Part shown: piece by piece, positions 8,301 through 17,881 of the stretch
Position numbering within the stretch: the first letter of the stretch is position 1
Layout: each line of letters begins with the position of its first letter
Virus record (IMG/VR): IMGVR_UViG_3300036823_000041
Span: 1-62,291 of that record
Direction: 5' to 3' (one strand)
Length of the DNA stretch: 62,291 nucleotides
Source of the DNA: a virus
Notes under the pieces: generated by a model
Databases searched by the model: none
Seen by the model: only the letters and a program-made list of their open reading frames with translations
What the model was told of the DNA's origin: nothing
Position numbers and translations under genes: made by a program

Positions 8301-11300
8301 GCTCGATTGGCGAGCTGCACTCGTCGCAGATCCACCTGGCGCCGAAAGACTTCCAGTACAAAGTCTCAAACATTGGCGCCGAGGGCGTCTCGTCCTTACT
8401 CGAGGGCTCGGAGTGGAACCCGGATCTGTCGGGCATCGTGAGCGTCTGGCGAGATCCCGAGAACGGCAAGTTCTATGCCGTCAACGGACATCACCGCACC
8501 CAGAGGGCGCGCCAGACCGGCGGCCAGACCCTCGCCGTGCGGCACCTGGTCGCCGAGAACCGGGCCGAGGCGCGGGCAATCGGCGCGCTCCAGAACATCG
8601 CCGAGGGCCGCGGCACCGCGGTCGACGCCGCGAAGTTCCTCCGCGACTCCGGCATCTCGCTCGAGGATCTCGAGAAGAAGGGCATCTCGATGGGCGAGGC
8701 GACGGCGCAGAACGGCGTCGCGCTATCCCGCCTCGAGCAGTCCCTCTTCGATCGCGTGGCAACCGGCAAGCTGTCCGAGCGCAAGGGCATCGCCATCGGC
8801 AGGGCGACCGACAACCCGGCGACGCAGGAGGCGATCGTCAAGATGATCGACAAGGCCGAAGCCCGCGGACGCCATGTCTCAGACGCTACGGTGCAAGAGC
8901 TCGCCAGGTTCGCGGCTTCCGCCGGCGAGAAAGAGCAAACCGTCTCTTCCCTTTTTGGCGACCGAGTGGAGACGCAGAATCTCGCGCTCGAGAAGGCCGA
9001 GGCGTCGGCCTACGTGCAGAAGCAACTGCGGGCCGAGAAAAGCCTCTTCGGCGCCGTGTCGAGCGAAGCCAGGGCGAAGACGCTGGCCCGGACCGGCAAC
9101 AAGATTACGGCCGAGAAAAACGCGAAGGAATCCGAGGCTGCAATGCAGGCGCTTGAGGTGTACGATCGCCTGAGCGCGCGGCGCGGGCCGGTCGATGACC
9201 TGCTCAACCAGGCCGCAAAGGATCTCGCCGATGGCAAGCCAGCCGCCCGTACCAAGTCCGAACTCTACGACGGAATCCGAGCCGCAGTACGCGAATCTCT
9301 CGGCGGTGTCCAAGGAAAGAGTCCTCGGCGAAGCGCACCGAGTGCTGACCGACCATCGAACGTCACCCCGGAAAAAGAAGAAGATGGAGACGGACGACTC
9401 TCTGCCGAAGAACTAGAGGCCGTCGGCCAGAACGGCCTCGCCTTCTCGCTCGAGCGCCCGACCTTCACCCGCGACAACGGACCCGTCAATCCTCCGCTGA
9501 CTCCTGCCGACCCGTTCTATCTCAAGAGCTCCCGCGTGGTAGCGCAGAAGATGCGCGGTCCGATGAAGGGCACCGACCTCATCAAGATGCTCGAAAACGC
9601 CGGCGTCAAGGCGGACGAGCTGAAATGGACTGGCCTGCAGGATCTCGTCGGTGAGGCGAAGGTGACGCCGGACCAGGTCCGCGAGGTGCTGAATCAGGAC
9701 CGCGTTGAGCTGATCGAGGATCTCAAGGGCGACATCCACAAAGACAATCTGCCCGACGGCTGGAAGATTCAGCCGAACGAGGACGGCGACGGCTACGAGG
9801 TGCTCGACAATCGCGGCGTCATGGTCGGCGACGGCCCAGACCGCCAGTCTGCACTCGAGCAGGCGCAGCGACAGAACCGCGCCAAGACGGCTATCAGCGA
9901 CACGTCGAAGTACTCCGGCTATCAGCTCCGCGGCGGCGAGAACTACCGCGAGATGCTGATGCAGATGCCGGCGCAAAAGGCCGAGCCGACGGCGCAAGAG
10001 AAGGCGCTGCTCGCGGACATCGACGCGAAGTACGTCCCCCTGTCTAAGGAATGGACGGCGCTCAACGCCTCGAGCAGCTATGAGAAATACCTCGAGGCGG
10101 GCAGCACGATCGCGCCAGATATGGCCCGCAACCTGGCACGGACGCGCGAGATCGAAGACATTCAGGAACGGCTAATCGCGCAGCAAAAGAGGACCGAGGA
10201 CGCCATAGAGAAGCGAGAGAGCGCGGCGAACTATAAGTCGCCGCACTGGGATGAGCCGAACGTCCTCACCCACATTCGATTCAACGACCGCACCGATGCC
10301 GACGGCCGCAAGCTGCTGCATCTCGAAGAGGTTCAGAGCGACTGGCACCAGAAGGGCCGCGACAAGGGCTACCGCGAGGGAGGCGAGCAACTCGCCCCGC
10401 GACCGACGATTGCGCGCATAGAGAAGAAGGACGGCATCGAATGGATCGCCTACGACGAAGCCGGCAAACTGCTGACTCATGTCGGCGCCGGGACCGAACC
10501 GACCGAAGAAGGCGCCCGCGAGTACATGGCGCGCTATCTCAACCGGCGCGCAGACGAGCGAGATGCAGATATGCGCCAGGAGAACTACGACAAGGTGCCC
10601 GACGCACCATTCAAGAAGACCTGGCACGAGCTGGCGCTGCGCCGCATGCTGCGCTACGCCGCCGAGAACGGATACGACGGCCTGAGCTGGACGCCGGGCG
10701 AGAAGCAGGCCGAGCGGTACGACCTGAGCAAGCAGGTCGGCCAGATCGACTACACCCAGCACAACCGCCTCATCGTTCACGACACCGGCCGGAACGTCAT
10801 CCACAACCAGGTAGTGCCGGAAGAGAAGCTCGAGGACTACATCGGAAAAGAGGCGACGCGCAAGCTGCTCGAGACTGAGCCACGCAATCATTCTGGGCTC
10901 GGCTCGGCTTTCGAGAAGTCGCGGACCTTGACCTCGCCCGACCTGAAGCTCGGCGGCGAAGGGATGAAGGGCTTCTACGACAAGATCATCCCCGACTATC
11001 TCGGCAAGTACGGCAAGCAGTGGGGTGCAAAGGTTGGCGAGACGAAGCTATCCATCCCGCTCGACAAGATGCGCGACAAATATGCGTATGAAGGCCCAGA
11101 GCGCACTCGCCAGGAAGTAGAGGCCGCCGAGGATGATCCTCATTCCCTGGCGATCGTAAACATGCAGTCAAGAGCCGTGGCCGCGCTGATGCGTCGCAAT
11201 CGCTCATTCTCTGAAGCGATGGCCGAAGAGGGCAGCCACACGCTCGCGGAGTATTTCGGCGGCAAGATGGTCGAGCCCGAGGGGACCAAGACGCAGGTCG

Positions 11301-14300
11301 CACCTTACCTGCCCGTCACCGACGCCATGCGCAAGAGCGTGATGGAAGAGGGCCAGCCGCTATTCTCCCGCGCTAAGCTCGACGCCACGCCCGAGCAGCA
11401 GGCGCGCGCGCAGCGGCTCACCACGTCCGACCCGAAGTTCCCGTATCTCGACCGGCCCGGCATCGCCAAGCTCTACCAGAAGAACCTGCGCGGCGTCCTG
11501 CTCGAGGGCGAGTCGGCCACACTGCCCGGCTTTGAACCGCACGTCGAGGAACATGAGAAGTCGGCGGCCGAGGTATCGAGCGGCGCGCTCGAGCAACGCG
11601 GCGTGAAGGACATCTCGCGGGCGACGCGGGAGATCGAGCAGAAGTCGCCACTGTTCGAGGGCTCGGCCGCGAACGACCAGGGCGCTCTCTTTTCTCGCCC
11701 GAAGCCGCCGCAGCCAGGCACCGGCCAGGGCGGCCTCGACTTCAGCAAGGCGGTCGAGGGCTCCGGCTTTAAGGAGATGAGCGAATCGCGCAGGGAAGCC
11801 TTCCAGCACGATCTGCATTTTCGGGCCAGTTCGCAGAGCATCGACCGCAACCTGGCCGGCGCAAAGGTCACAGTCCACCCGCCGGCGCGCGAGGGAGCGG
11901 CGCCGTTGACCGAGATCAACGCCGACGCCTACGTCTCGCTGCGCAAGCTGCTCCCTGAGTTCCGCGAGGTGGAATGGGCCGGCGTCTATATCAACCCGAA
12001 ATCGACGCAGATCCTCTACAAGAAGCTGATGATTTCAGGCTCTCAGCGCGACGGGGCGATGGAGCTATTCAAGCAGCTATCGGCCGGCGAGACGCCGAGC
12101 GGGTCGCTCGTCATCGTCCGCGCGGATGCGACCCTGGCCGCCGCCCGCGAGGAGTTGGCTCATTCCTGGTGGAATGACAACGTTGCGAAGCACGAGGACG
12201 GCGAGAATGCCCTGCTCGAGCATCTCCACAACGCGCCGCAATTCCTGCAAGGGCTCAAGATCCTCGACCGCCAGGGCTATCCGATCGACCGGATGCCGCA
12301 CGGCACCCTGCTAAACGAGATCGTCTCGAAGATGCTGGCCGATGCCGGCGGCTCGTCGATGCCCCTTTCGCCTGCCGACGTCAAGGCGTTCCTGGGCCAG
12401 ATGCTCGACGTCTACGCCAACACTTTCAGCACTGTTACTTTGGAGAAGGCTTTCGACACTCTGCCGGAGATTGCGCCGGAAGCGAAGCGTATCCTTGACG
12501 ACTGGAGAGCACAACATGCCGACAATCAACGGGATGCACTTTCTGCCCGCGGACCCGAAGAAGGACACAGCCTTGCGACTACTCAAGGCGATGGCGCAAG
12601 CGGCACGCGAGGCCCGCCAGCGGGGCAAGACTCCGGTCTTCTTTTCAGCCGCGAAAGGCAGCCCGGCGAATCCCGAGGGCGAGACGAAGTAGCGCGCCAG
12701 CGCGACCTGCCCGACGAGGGCGCAGACGAGGAGATGTCGCCGCTCGACAACTTTGTCGGCGCGCTCACCGACTACATCCGCTCGGATTCCGAGCTCGATA
12801 CCGGCAAGCTGCAACGCGGCATTATGCGCGAGACGCGCGGCCAGATGGACCGCCGCATCGCGCAGACCGCGGTCGCGCTCGACAAGGACCGTATGCGGTG
12901 GGCCGGCCGGTCGCATGATGCTTTCCTGAAATTTGCCGACGCCGTCGAAAAGGTCGGCGGCTCGACGGTTGCAGACCTGGACCCGAAGGACCAGAAGCTC
13001 GCGCAATATTTTCAAGATCAGTACTGGAAGCGTATCGAGACAATCCGCGCGCTCAAGGAAGGCGCGCTCCAGGATCTCATCGAGAACTACATCTCGCACA
13101 ACTGGGAGCGGCCAGGCGTCGCCGAAAAGGCGTTCAAGCAGGTTTTCAGCGGGCGCCGTCCGTTCGCCGGCAGAGGCTCTTTCCTCAAGCAGCGCACCAT
13201 CCCCACCATTCGCGAGGGCATCGAGCTCGGCCTGCGGCCGAAGACCTGGAACCCGGTCGAGGATTTCCTGCACAAGATCCTCGAGATGGACCGCTTCATC
13301 ATGGGGCACCAAACGCTCATGGGCATGAAGCAGGCCGGTACCGCGAAGATGATTCGCGTCGGCGATCGCGCTCCCGACGGATGGCTGCAGCTCGACGACC
13401 GCATCGGCACCGTGCAGTCGAAGTCGGAGGACGGCGGCCTAGTGGTCCGCGGCCACTACTACGCGCCGGCAGATGCGGCGAAGCCGTTCAATAACTTTGT
13501 CTCGCGCGGCATCGCCGGCAGGTCGAACATCTACGACGCGCTGCGGTGGGCCAACAACAACATCAACGCCCTGCAGCTCGGCATCTCCTTCTTCCACGCC
13601 ATGACGACGACGAATAACGCGATCGCGTCGGATGTCGGATTGTCGATCCAGGAGATGTCGAAGGGCCAGGTCATCTCGGGCGCCGGTCGCATGGTGCGCG
13701 CCGTAACGATGGTCCCGTCCGTGGTGCAGACGTTCCGCAACGGCTCGAAGCTGATGGCCGAGTACCTTTCGCCCGGCTCTTATGAGAAGTTCGCGAAGGA
13801 GGCCGACGCGCTCGCTTCCGCCGGCGGTCGCGTCAAGATGGATGTCGTCCAGCCGAAGCCACTACTCCAGATCGTGAGCCATTTCCGCAACGGCGAAGTA
13901 TTCCGCGGCGCCGGCAAATCGCTCGGCTCGATCATCCACGCGACCACTTACCCCGTGCTCGAGTACTGGGTGCCGCGCATGAAGGTCGGCGCGTTCTACG
14001 CCGACGCTCATTCGGTGCTGAAGTACGCCAAAGACAAGAACTGGACTCCCGAGCGAACCAGGATGGAGATGCAAAAGGCCTGGGATTCGGCCGATCATCG
14101 TTTCGGCCAGGTGGTCTACGACAATCTGTTCTGGCATAAGGCTCTGCGCGACGTGCTGCAACTCTCGCAGCGCGCGGTCGGATGGAACTATGGAACGGCA
14201 GCCGGCGTCGGCGGCGCCATCCCAGAGGCGGCCAGGGCCGCAGGGCGCGTGGCTACCGGCGACGTGTCCGAGTTCGGTACCCTCTTCGGCCGCGCGATGT

Positions 14301-15253
14301 CCTTTGTGGTCGGCATGACGGTGGCGACCGGACTCATCGGCGCCCTGCTCGAATATCACTGGAACGGACACGGGCCGCGGTCCTCGAAAGACTTCTTTTA
14401 CCCGCAGCGGGCAGACGGCCAGCGCGTCAACGTCCCCGGCTACATGAAGGACGTCGTCGCGTTCGCGCACGCGCCGGTGCAGACCGTGCTCAATAAGCTG
14501 GCGCCGGTCTTCTCCACCCTCGCCGAGCTCTACCAGAACAAGGATTTCTATCGCGTGGAGATCCGGCACGCCGACGACAACTGGCTGCAGCAATCGGAAG
14601 ACACCGGCAAATTCCTCGCGAAGTCGCTCGAGCCTTTCAGTGTGAGCTCGCAGCAGAAGATGATCCAGAACCAGGGCGCCGGCGTCGACACGGGTGTCGG
14701 CGGGATGTGGCGCGCCGTGCTCACGCATCCCGAGGACGCGGTACTCGGCCAGCTTGGCTTTCAGCCAGCGGCGGCCTATGTCCAGAACACCCCGGCGCAA
14801 AACCTGGCCTACGAGTTTTCTGTCTCCAACTCGCCGCCCGGCACGCGCACCCAGGCGCAATTCGAACGGTCGCAGGTCAAGCAGGCGATCACGGCGATGC
14901 ACCGCGCGGGAAAGGTCGACACGGCGCAGATCAACGAATACATCCGCTCGGGCAAAATCACCCGGCACGACGCCGACCTCGCGGCGAAGAATGCGAAGGT
15001 CGACCCGCTGGTCGGCACCGTCAAGCACGGCGAGCTCACTCTGCCGCAGATGCTCGACGTCTTCGACAAGGGCAATGCGCGGGAGCGCAAGCTGCTCCGT
15101 CCGATCCTCGAGCGCAAGGCTCAAACCTACAGCGAGCCGGACCGGGAGCGCCGGCTCGCGGTCAAGGCGAAGCTGCGTCAGGCGCTCGGACACAATCCGC
15201 CGCCGGTCACCGACTCCGACTCTCTCTGGGAGACGATTTCAACGCACCGCTAA
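5303..15253 (+). CDS. Giant polyvalent protein (ejected, counter-defence type)
   Basis: 3316 residues, the longest gene of the window. It begins with two PDLLDDV tags (residues 2-8 and 15-21). Visible modules in order: an Ala/Gly-rich hydrophobic stretch near 155-180; a GGDEF-derived domain near 785-855 with DADGLKAFNDRFGYESGD and a KGDEF signature; a ParB-like nuclease fold near 1000-1200 with NGHHRTQRA at about 1061; a block EEVQSDWHQ (about 1676) to WTPGEKQAERYDLSKQV that recurs in phage large polyvalent proteins; a degenerate zincin-like EELAH (2283-2287); and a C-terminal region of about 800 residues with a hydrophobic segment near 2990-3015. Such multi-domain proteins (Iyer and colleagues' polyvalent class, including P1 DarB-like members) are injected with phage DNA and resist host defences. 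That role is inferred here. Confidence 0.75.
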   Translation: MPDLLDDVASDHAQPDLLDDVASQQQPDQGDAAAAQQMREGPPPTAKGPSIPDPGMREESVGRAVFGPAQGAVDAVKQVPGVGLLGGKKLNDPLTGTIDTEKRGAATFKEGLDLLGPDNFADNSAEGFKRTARGFTKLADGAMTMSSPALAAEMGGNPASIIPIAKGIITGSITGAAAQKITKAAGFSQDYQDLAKTVGFFIPTAAGAMFGATESPVKFGEGTGTVTDYAAPKGATGPGSGRVSTFTGSNPQEFTAGARVGGRTFGIRIPRGRAAAPGAAGPDVLPPPPSPGMAQAASDAKAAAAALNADQAATQAAQRTQAGIPPPEPPKPAGMDQGELRPGTVSDAAKLIQMAPENMRGPMMLEAHGNLTKWLATNGKVIMPDGKIQIIDSPDKAAKVAQDLLNSEVDRHQQAFEQQKADRQKAAEDAAKQQQEGEEATIEQAGQPGGEEEEENPVVARARTILAANANAPQSRQLALLQRQLRVGPGMANQLLRQAQAGKAAAMAGGMVGSSTEPVTPEPNEQVDAQIQSLAKGTVPVVFLPEGSKYKPAIPPGMKAIKVSGADTPGAGTYVYNPTKIQAAAIKEAAKNGTHGDLLGHINDKGAITGMKVPAILQAKTADGTPIQESVVDGANPQEVRDQAAALRERHPDAHIQIRHPEAALNERDHLIARSETGGGDIFDHIAQERGKGESNAVQKQGTARVLSQPGREEGSRSQGSEGVRPGEQGAEKPATARAGEAEVNPVEGGPRKPEPAERRQDTERRRRVAEMSPEEMRQELQTSEKTGLPNRRAFEEAADKGAVGMSDADGLKAFNDRFGYESGDKLLRAKADALREAGVEAYHDKGDEFLYRGETPEKLRAGLDKARDILRDKIIEVRGADGTTKQFKGADFSHGTGKDIAEAERGLKQHKAEREDRGERRRGELRGFNEAGPETGQEREGAAIKKGDAGVRFKDDKGVERAGTVAHTNERVTRLRANDGKEYTVKTAGLKPAADITPGSIGELHSSQIHLAPKDFQYKVSNIGAEGVSSLLEGSEWNPDLSGIVSVWRDPENGKFYAVNGHHRTQRARQTGGQTLAVRHLVAENRAEARAIGALQNIAEGRGTAVDAAKFLRDSGISLEDLEKKGISMGEATAQNGVALSRLEQSLFDRVATGKLSERKGIAIGRATDNPATQEAIVKMIDKAEARGRHVSDATVQELARFAASAGEKEQTVSSLFGDRVETQNLALEKAEASAYVQKQLRAEKSLFGAVSSEARAKTLARTGNKITAEKNAKESEAAMQALEVYDRLSARRGPVDDLLNQAAKDLADGKPAARTKSELYDGIRAAVRESLGGVQGKSPRRSAPSADRPSNVTPEKEEDGDGRLSAEELEAVGQNGLAFSLERPTFTRDNGPVNPPLTPADPFYLKSSRVVAQKMRGPMKGTDLIKMLENAGVKADELKWTGLQDLVGEAKVTPDQVREVLNQDRVELIEDLKGDIHKDNLPDGWKIQPNEDGDGYEVLDNRGVMVGDGPDRQSALEQAQRQNRAKTAISDTSKYSGYQLRGGENYREMLMQMPAQKAEPTAQEKALLADIDAKYVPLSKEWTALNASSSYEKYLEAGSTIAPDMARNLARTREIEDIQERLIAQQKRTEDAIEKRESAANYKSPHWDEPNVLTHIRFNDRTDADGRKLLHLEEVQSDWHQKGRDKGYREGGEQLAPRPTIARIEKKDGIEWIAYDEAGKLLTHVGAGTEPTEEGAREYMARYLNRRADERDADMRQENYDKVPDAPFKKTWHELALRRMLRYAAENGYDGLSWTPGEKQAERYDLSKQVGQIDYTQHNRLIVHDTGRNVIHNQVVPEEKLEDYIGKEATRKLLETEPRNHSGLGSAFEKSRTLTSPDLKLGGEGMKGFYDKIIPDYLGKYGKQWGAKVGETKLSIPLDKMRDKYAYEGPERTRQEVEAAEDDPHSLAIVNMQSRAVAALMRRNRSFSEAMAEEGSHTLAEYFGGKMVEPEGTKTQVAPYLPVTDAMRKSVMEEGQPLFSRAKLDATPEQQARAQRLTTSDPKFPYLDRPGIAKLYQKNLRGVLLEGESATLPGFEPHVEEHEKSAAEVSSGALEQRGVKDISRATREIEQKSPLFEGSAANDQGALFSRPKPPQPGTGQGGLDFSKAVEGSGFKEMSESRREAFQHDLHFRASSQSIDRNLAGAKVTVHPPAREGAAPLTEINADAYVSLRKLLPEFREVEWAGVYINPKSTQILYKKLMISGSQRDGAMELFKQLSAGETPSGSLVIVRADATLAAAREELAHSWWNDNVAKHEDGENALLEHLHNAPQFLQGLKILDRQGYPIDRMPHGTLLNEIVSKMLADAGGSSMPLSPADVKAFLGQMLDVYANTFSTVTLEKAFDTLPEIAPEAKRILDDWRAQHADNQRDALSARGPEEGHSLATTQGDGASGTRGPPAGQDSGLLFSRERQPGESRGRDEVARQRDLPDEGADEEMSPLDNFVGALTDYIRSDSELDTGKLQRGIMRETRGQMDRRIAQTAVALDKDRMRWAGRSHDAFLKFADAVEKVGGSTVADLDPKDQKLAQYFQDQYWKRIETIRALKEGALQDLIENYISHNWERPGVAEKAFKQVFSGRRPFAGRGSFLKQRTIPTIREGIELGLRPKTWNPVEDFLHKILEMDRFIMGHQTLMGMKQAGTAKMIRVGDRAPDGWLQLDDRIGTVQSKSEDGGLVVRGHYYAPADAAKPFNNFVSRGIAGRSNIYDALRWANNNINALQLGISFFHAMTTTNNAIASDVGLSIQEMSKGQVISGAGRMVRAVTMVPSVVQTFRNGSKLMAEYLSPGSYEKFAKEADALASAGGRVKMDVVQPKPLLQIVSHFRNGEVFRGAGKSLGSIIHATTYPVLEYWVPRMKVGAFYADAHSVLKYAKDKNWTPERTRMEMQKAWDSADHRFGQVVYDNLFWHKALRDVLQLSQRAVGWNYGTAAGVGGAIPEAARAAGRVATGDVSEFGTLFGRAMSFVVGMTVATGLIGALLEYHWNGHGPRSSKDFFYPQRADGQRVNVPGYMKDVVAFAHAPVQTVLNKLAPVFSTLAELYQNKDFYRVEIRHADDNWLQQSEDTGKFLAKSLEPFSVSSQQKMIQNQGAGVDTGVGGMWRAVLTHPEDAVLGQLGFQPAAAYVQNTPAQNLAYEFSVSNSPPGTRTQAQFERSQVKQAITAMHRAGKVDTAQINEYIRSGKITRHDADLAAKNAKVDPLVGTVKHGELTLPQMLDVFDKGNARERKLLRPILERKAQTYSEPDRERRLAVKAKLRQALGHNPPPVTDSDSLWETISTHR

Positions 15254-15282
15254 ATGTCGCCGTTGTTGCACAATAAGAGCGG

Positions 15283-15870
15283 ATGGCATCACGGAAGGCA
15301 ACGCGGCAAGCGGTGAGGGTGCCCAGGTCGGGCGAGGCGGCTATCTCCGACCAGGAGATGACCTTCTGCCATTACATGCTCGGCCACGATGCCGCCGGCA
15401 AGCGTTACACCCTGCTGGCATGCGCGGCGATGGCCGGGCTCGATCTCGACCAGGCTGGCGCGGAGCAGCTTTCAAATACCGCCCGCGTCCGCGAGTACTG
15501 TGCCGTCTACGCAAATGAGCTGGCGCGCCAGATGGCATGCCAGGAGTCGCTGCGCCGCGCGGAGTACGAGCTCTCGCCGATGGCGGTCGCGAGCGAACTG
15601 CTCTATCTGCTGAAATTCAGCAAGGACGATCGAGCTCGCGTTGCCGCCGGCGCCAGGCTGCTCGACTGGTTCGGCCCGCTCGACGACCGCCTCAAGAGGG
15701 CCTCGCGCGACGACCTGATGTACCTGGCCGCGCATGGTCGTTTCCCCGAGGAGCGGCTGCAGGCGCCGGCTCCCGAAGTCATGCCGCCGGCAGCGGCGAG
15801 TGCGCCGCACGGCGAGATTCTCGCGCCCATCGGAAAAGAGCAACCCGTCGAGGAGGAGTGGGCGCTATGA
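15283..15870 (+). CDS. Terminase small subunit-like protein
   Basis: 195 residues. The N-terminal half resembles the DNA-binding helices of small terminases (SDQEMTFCHYMLGHDAAGKR, then TLLACAAMAGL). The middle carries a helical oligomerisation-like stretch (LLYLLKFSKDDRARVAAGAR). It ends in a Pro/Ala-rich tail. Its stop overlaps the start of the terminase ATPase gene by four bases (ATGA), so translation is probably coupled. The assignment rests mainly on position and helical pattern. Confidence 0.6.
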   Translation: MASRKATRQAVRVPRSGEAAISDQEMTFCHYMLGHDAAGKRYTLLACAAMAGLDLDQAGAEQLSNTARVREYCAVYANELARQMACQESLRRAEYELSPMAVASELLYLLKFSKDDRARVAAGARLLDWFGPLDDRLKRASRDDLMYLAAHGRFPEERLQAPAPEVMPPAAASAPHGEILAPIGKEQPVEEEWAL

Positions 15871-16631
15871 GCGGATACGTTTCGCGCCCGAGTCCGGTGC
15901 GGATGAACGTCTTTCTCCAGGCGATGGCGCGCCGGCGCCTGGCTCTCCGCGAACAGGAGCTCGCGATCGCGACCGACCGGCCAGCGGTCGAGGCCGAAGA
16001 GGACGTGCAGCACCAGGAGACGCTGGTGCGTTCCGCGATGGGCTCGGCGCATCATTGGCTGCTCAATCACACCATGACGTTCAACGAGCATTGGGCCGAC
16101 GAGGGTTTCGAGTCTCCCGAGGAGCCCTTTCCCGACTTTGAATACCTGCCGCTCGTGATGCAGTTACTCGAGGCGCAGGAGAAAGTCGTCTGCCTTGAAA
16201 AGTCGCGCGACCTGATGGCGAGCTGGATGTGCGTCGGCTACTTCACCTTCATGGCGCAGAAGCGGCCGCGCACGCAATGCGTCTTTCAGTCGCAGCAGAA
16301 GGAAAAGGCGTTCCAGCTCATCGACTACGCCAAGCAGCTATGGCGATCGCAGCCGAAATTTCTCCGCGATGCTTACCCGCTGACCAAGGACGTCGATGCC
16401 TTCTCTGAATCCGAGATGATTTACGCGCACGGCTCTCAGCTCTTTGCCATACCGGGCGGCAAGGACGGGCTACGCTCGTACCATCCCTGGGGATACATGA
16501 GCGACGAGGCTGGCTTCCAGCCGGAGGCCGGCGGCGCCTACGCGACGGCCCTGGCCGGCTGCAATAAGATCATTCTCAACTCGACGGCGAACGCATCCTG
16601 GTACGCCGATTTCCGAAATGACGCCTACTAG
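15867..16631 (+). CDS. terL: Terminase large subunit, ATPase half
   Basis: 254 residues. The ATP-binding loop is the degenerate terminase form CLEKSRDLMASW (about residues 109-120), followed by a Walker B region YMSDEAGF with the catalytic Glu (about 208-215) and the coupling motif NSTANASWY (about 237-245). It then stops at TAG 16629-16631 after DFRNDAY. Intact terminases continue from this point straight into the linker and nuclease domain. Here that continuation is in the +1 frame and begins at ATG 16618, so the motor and the nuclease are separate genes or joined by frameshifting. Confidence 0.85.
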   Translation: MSGYVSRPSPVRMNVFLQAMARRRLALREQELAIATDRPAVEAEEDVQHQETLVRSAMGSAHHWLLNHTMTFNEHWADEGFESPEEPFPDFEYLPLVMQLLEAQEKVVCLEKSRDLMASWMCVGYFTFMAQKRPRTQCVFQSQQKEKAFQLIDYAKQLWRSQPKFLRDAYPLTKDVDAFSESEMIYAHGSQLFAIPGGKDGLRSYHPWGYMSDEAGFQPEAGGAYATALAGCNKIILNSTANASWYADFRNDAY

Positions 16632-17808
16632 CGACGACCGCATAACCCGCGCGATGGCCGAGCTCGACGGGCTCCCGCCGCAGACCTCGGTCGAGGTCGC
16701 CAAGGGCGTAGAGATCCGGCGCAAGGCCTCGGGCATTCTGGTCGTATCGCTTCACTACTCGGCTGATCCGCGGCGCGACCCTGAGACGCCAGAGGGGCAG
16801 GCGTGGGTCAAGGCCGAGCGTGCCGGCTATCCGACGCAGGGCGACTGGGACCGCGAGCAGGAGATTGACGACACGGCCGGCGGCGGCGAGCGCATGCTGG
16901 CGCCACTGCTGCAGGCCTACGGCGACAAGATCATCATCAGCGACCCGAACTGGATGCCCGATCCGCGGTGGGAGTGTGTCGAGGGCTTCGATCATGGCGT
17001 CTCGAATCCGACGGCCATGCTCAAAATGTACATAGACTTCAACGGCGATCGCTATCTCTGTGGCGAGTACTACAACTGGCGCCGTGATCCGAAGCCGAAC
17101 CGCGACGATCCAGGATGGGCAAACGAGATCAGCGATAACGCGCCGTACCTCATCGCGCTGCACAATCTCCGCAAGCCGCGCTGGTCACTCGCCGACCCGT
17201 CCATCTTCAACCAGAGGAACCAGGCGCAGAAGGACGGCAAGTTCACCTTCACCAGTGTGATTTACCGCGAGCAGGGTGTGCGATTCCTGTCGCCGTTCCC
17301 GAGCGAACTGCCGCGCGAGGACGAAACCTATATGACCCGGCTGCGCGAGCACTGGGGCGGCCTCGACGAAGAGGGCCAGCAGCCAACGCTCTACATCGTT
17401 TGCCGACCGCATCTCGATACCGGCTATCGCATTCCAGGCCTGCATCCCTACGACTGCCCCAATTTGCTGTGGGAGATGCGCCGGCGCAAGCGGGTCCAGC
17501 TCACCGACCGGCAACTCATGGCGCGCAATCAGTCAGAGAAGCTCGTCGACAAGGACAACCATGCTTGCGATGCCCACAAATACATGGAAATGAAGATGCC
17601 GCGGCCGACGCGCAAGCCGATCGAAATGCTCTACGAGGAGCAGGTCGCCGGCCCGATGCGGGAGATCCTCGCAGCGCGCGGTCAGGCGCCGATGAATCCG
17701 ATGTCTGAAGCGGTTGCGATGTCGCGCTATCTGGCTCTTGGCGGCGGCCAGCCTAAGAGGGGCGGCCAGGTGTCGACCCGAAACAGGCGCCGCATGCCTC
17801 TCCGGTAA
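16618..17808 (+). CDS. terL: Terminase large subunit, nuclease half
   Basis: 396 residues from ATG 16618, which lies within the last codons of the ATPase gene (14-nt overlap, +1 frame). No good ribosome site is seen, so coupling or frameshifting is likely. RNase H-like nuclease motifs are visible: FDHGVSNPTA (Asp near 125), LADPS (near 191-195) and DKDNHACDAHKYMEM (Asp near 312-320). The segment VVSLHYSADPRRDPETPEG before them is the usual inter-domain linker of phage terminases, so nothing appears missing between the halves. It cuts concatemeric DNA at the portal. The last gene before terminator 17812-17856. Confidence 0.85.
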   Translation: MTPTSDDRITRAMAELDGLPPQTSVEVAKGVEIRRKASGILVVSLHYSADPRRDPETPEGQAWVKAERAGYPTQGDWDREQEIDDTAGGGERMLAPLLQAYGDKIIISDPNWMPDPRWECVEGFDHGVSNPTAMLKMYIDFNGDRYLCGEYYNWRRDPKPNRDDPGWANEISDNAPYLIALHNLRKPRWSLADPSIFNQRNQAQKDGKFTFTSVIYREQGVRFLSPFPSELPREDETYMTRLREHWGGLDEEGQQPTLYIVCRPHLDTGYRIPGLHPYDCPNLLWEMRRRKRVQLTDRQLMARNQSEKLVDKDNHACDAHKYMEMKMPRPTRKPIEMLYEEQVAGPMREILAARGQAPMNPMSEAVAMSRYLALGGGQPKRGGQVSTRNRRRMPLR

Positions 17809-17811
17809 AAA

Positions 17812-17856
17812 GCAGAAAGCTCCCGAGCGTTTTGGCCCGCTCGAGAGCTTTTCTGC
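17812..17856. terminator. Bidirectional intrinsic terminator
   Basis: GCAGAAAGCTC followed by CGAGCG pairs with CGCTCG and GAGCTTTTCTGC around the loop TTTTGGCC, with one mismatch and one bulge. It is flanked by A/T runs on both sides and lies between convergent units (terminase nuclease rightward, 354-aa gene leftward). Confidence 0.8.
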
Positions 17857-17881
17857 CATGCCTACTTTCCCTGCAGCTATC

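Noticed and set aside
5303-15253. Giant gene as an N4-type virion RNA polymerase, with hairpin promoters as its targets
   Set aside because: No T7-like polymerase motifs are visible; modules match polyvalent proteins, and the dyads after TATGAG vary in sequence.
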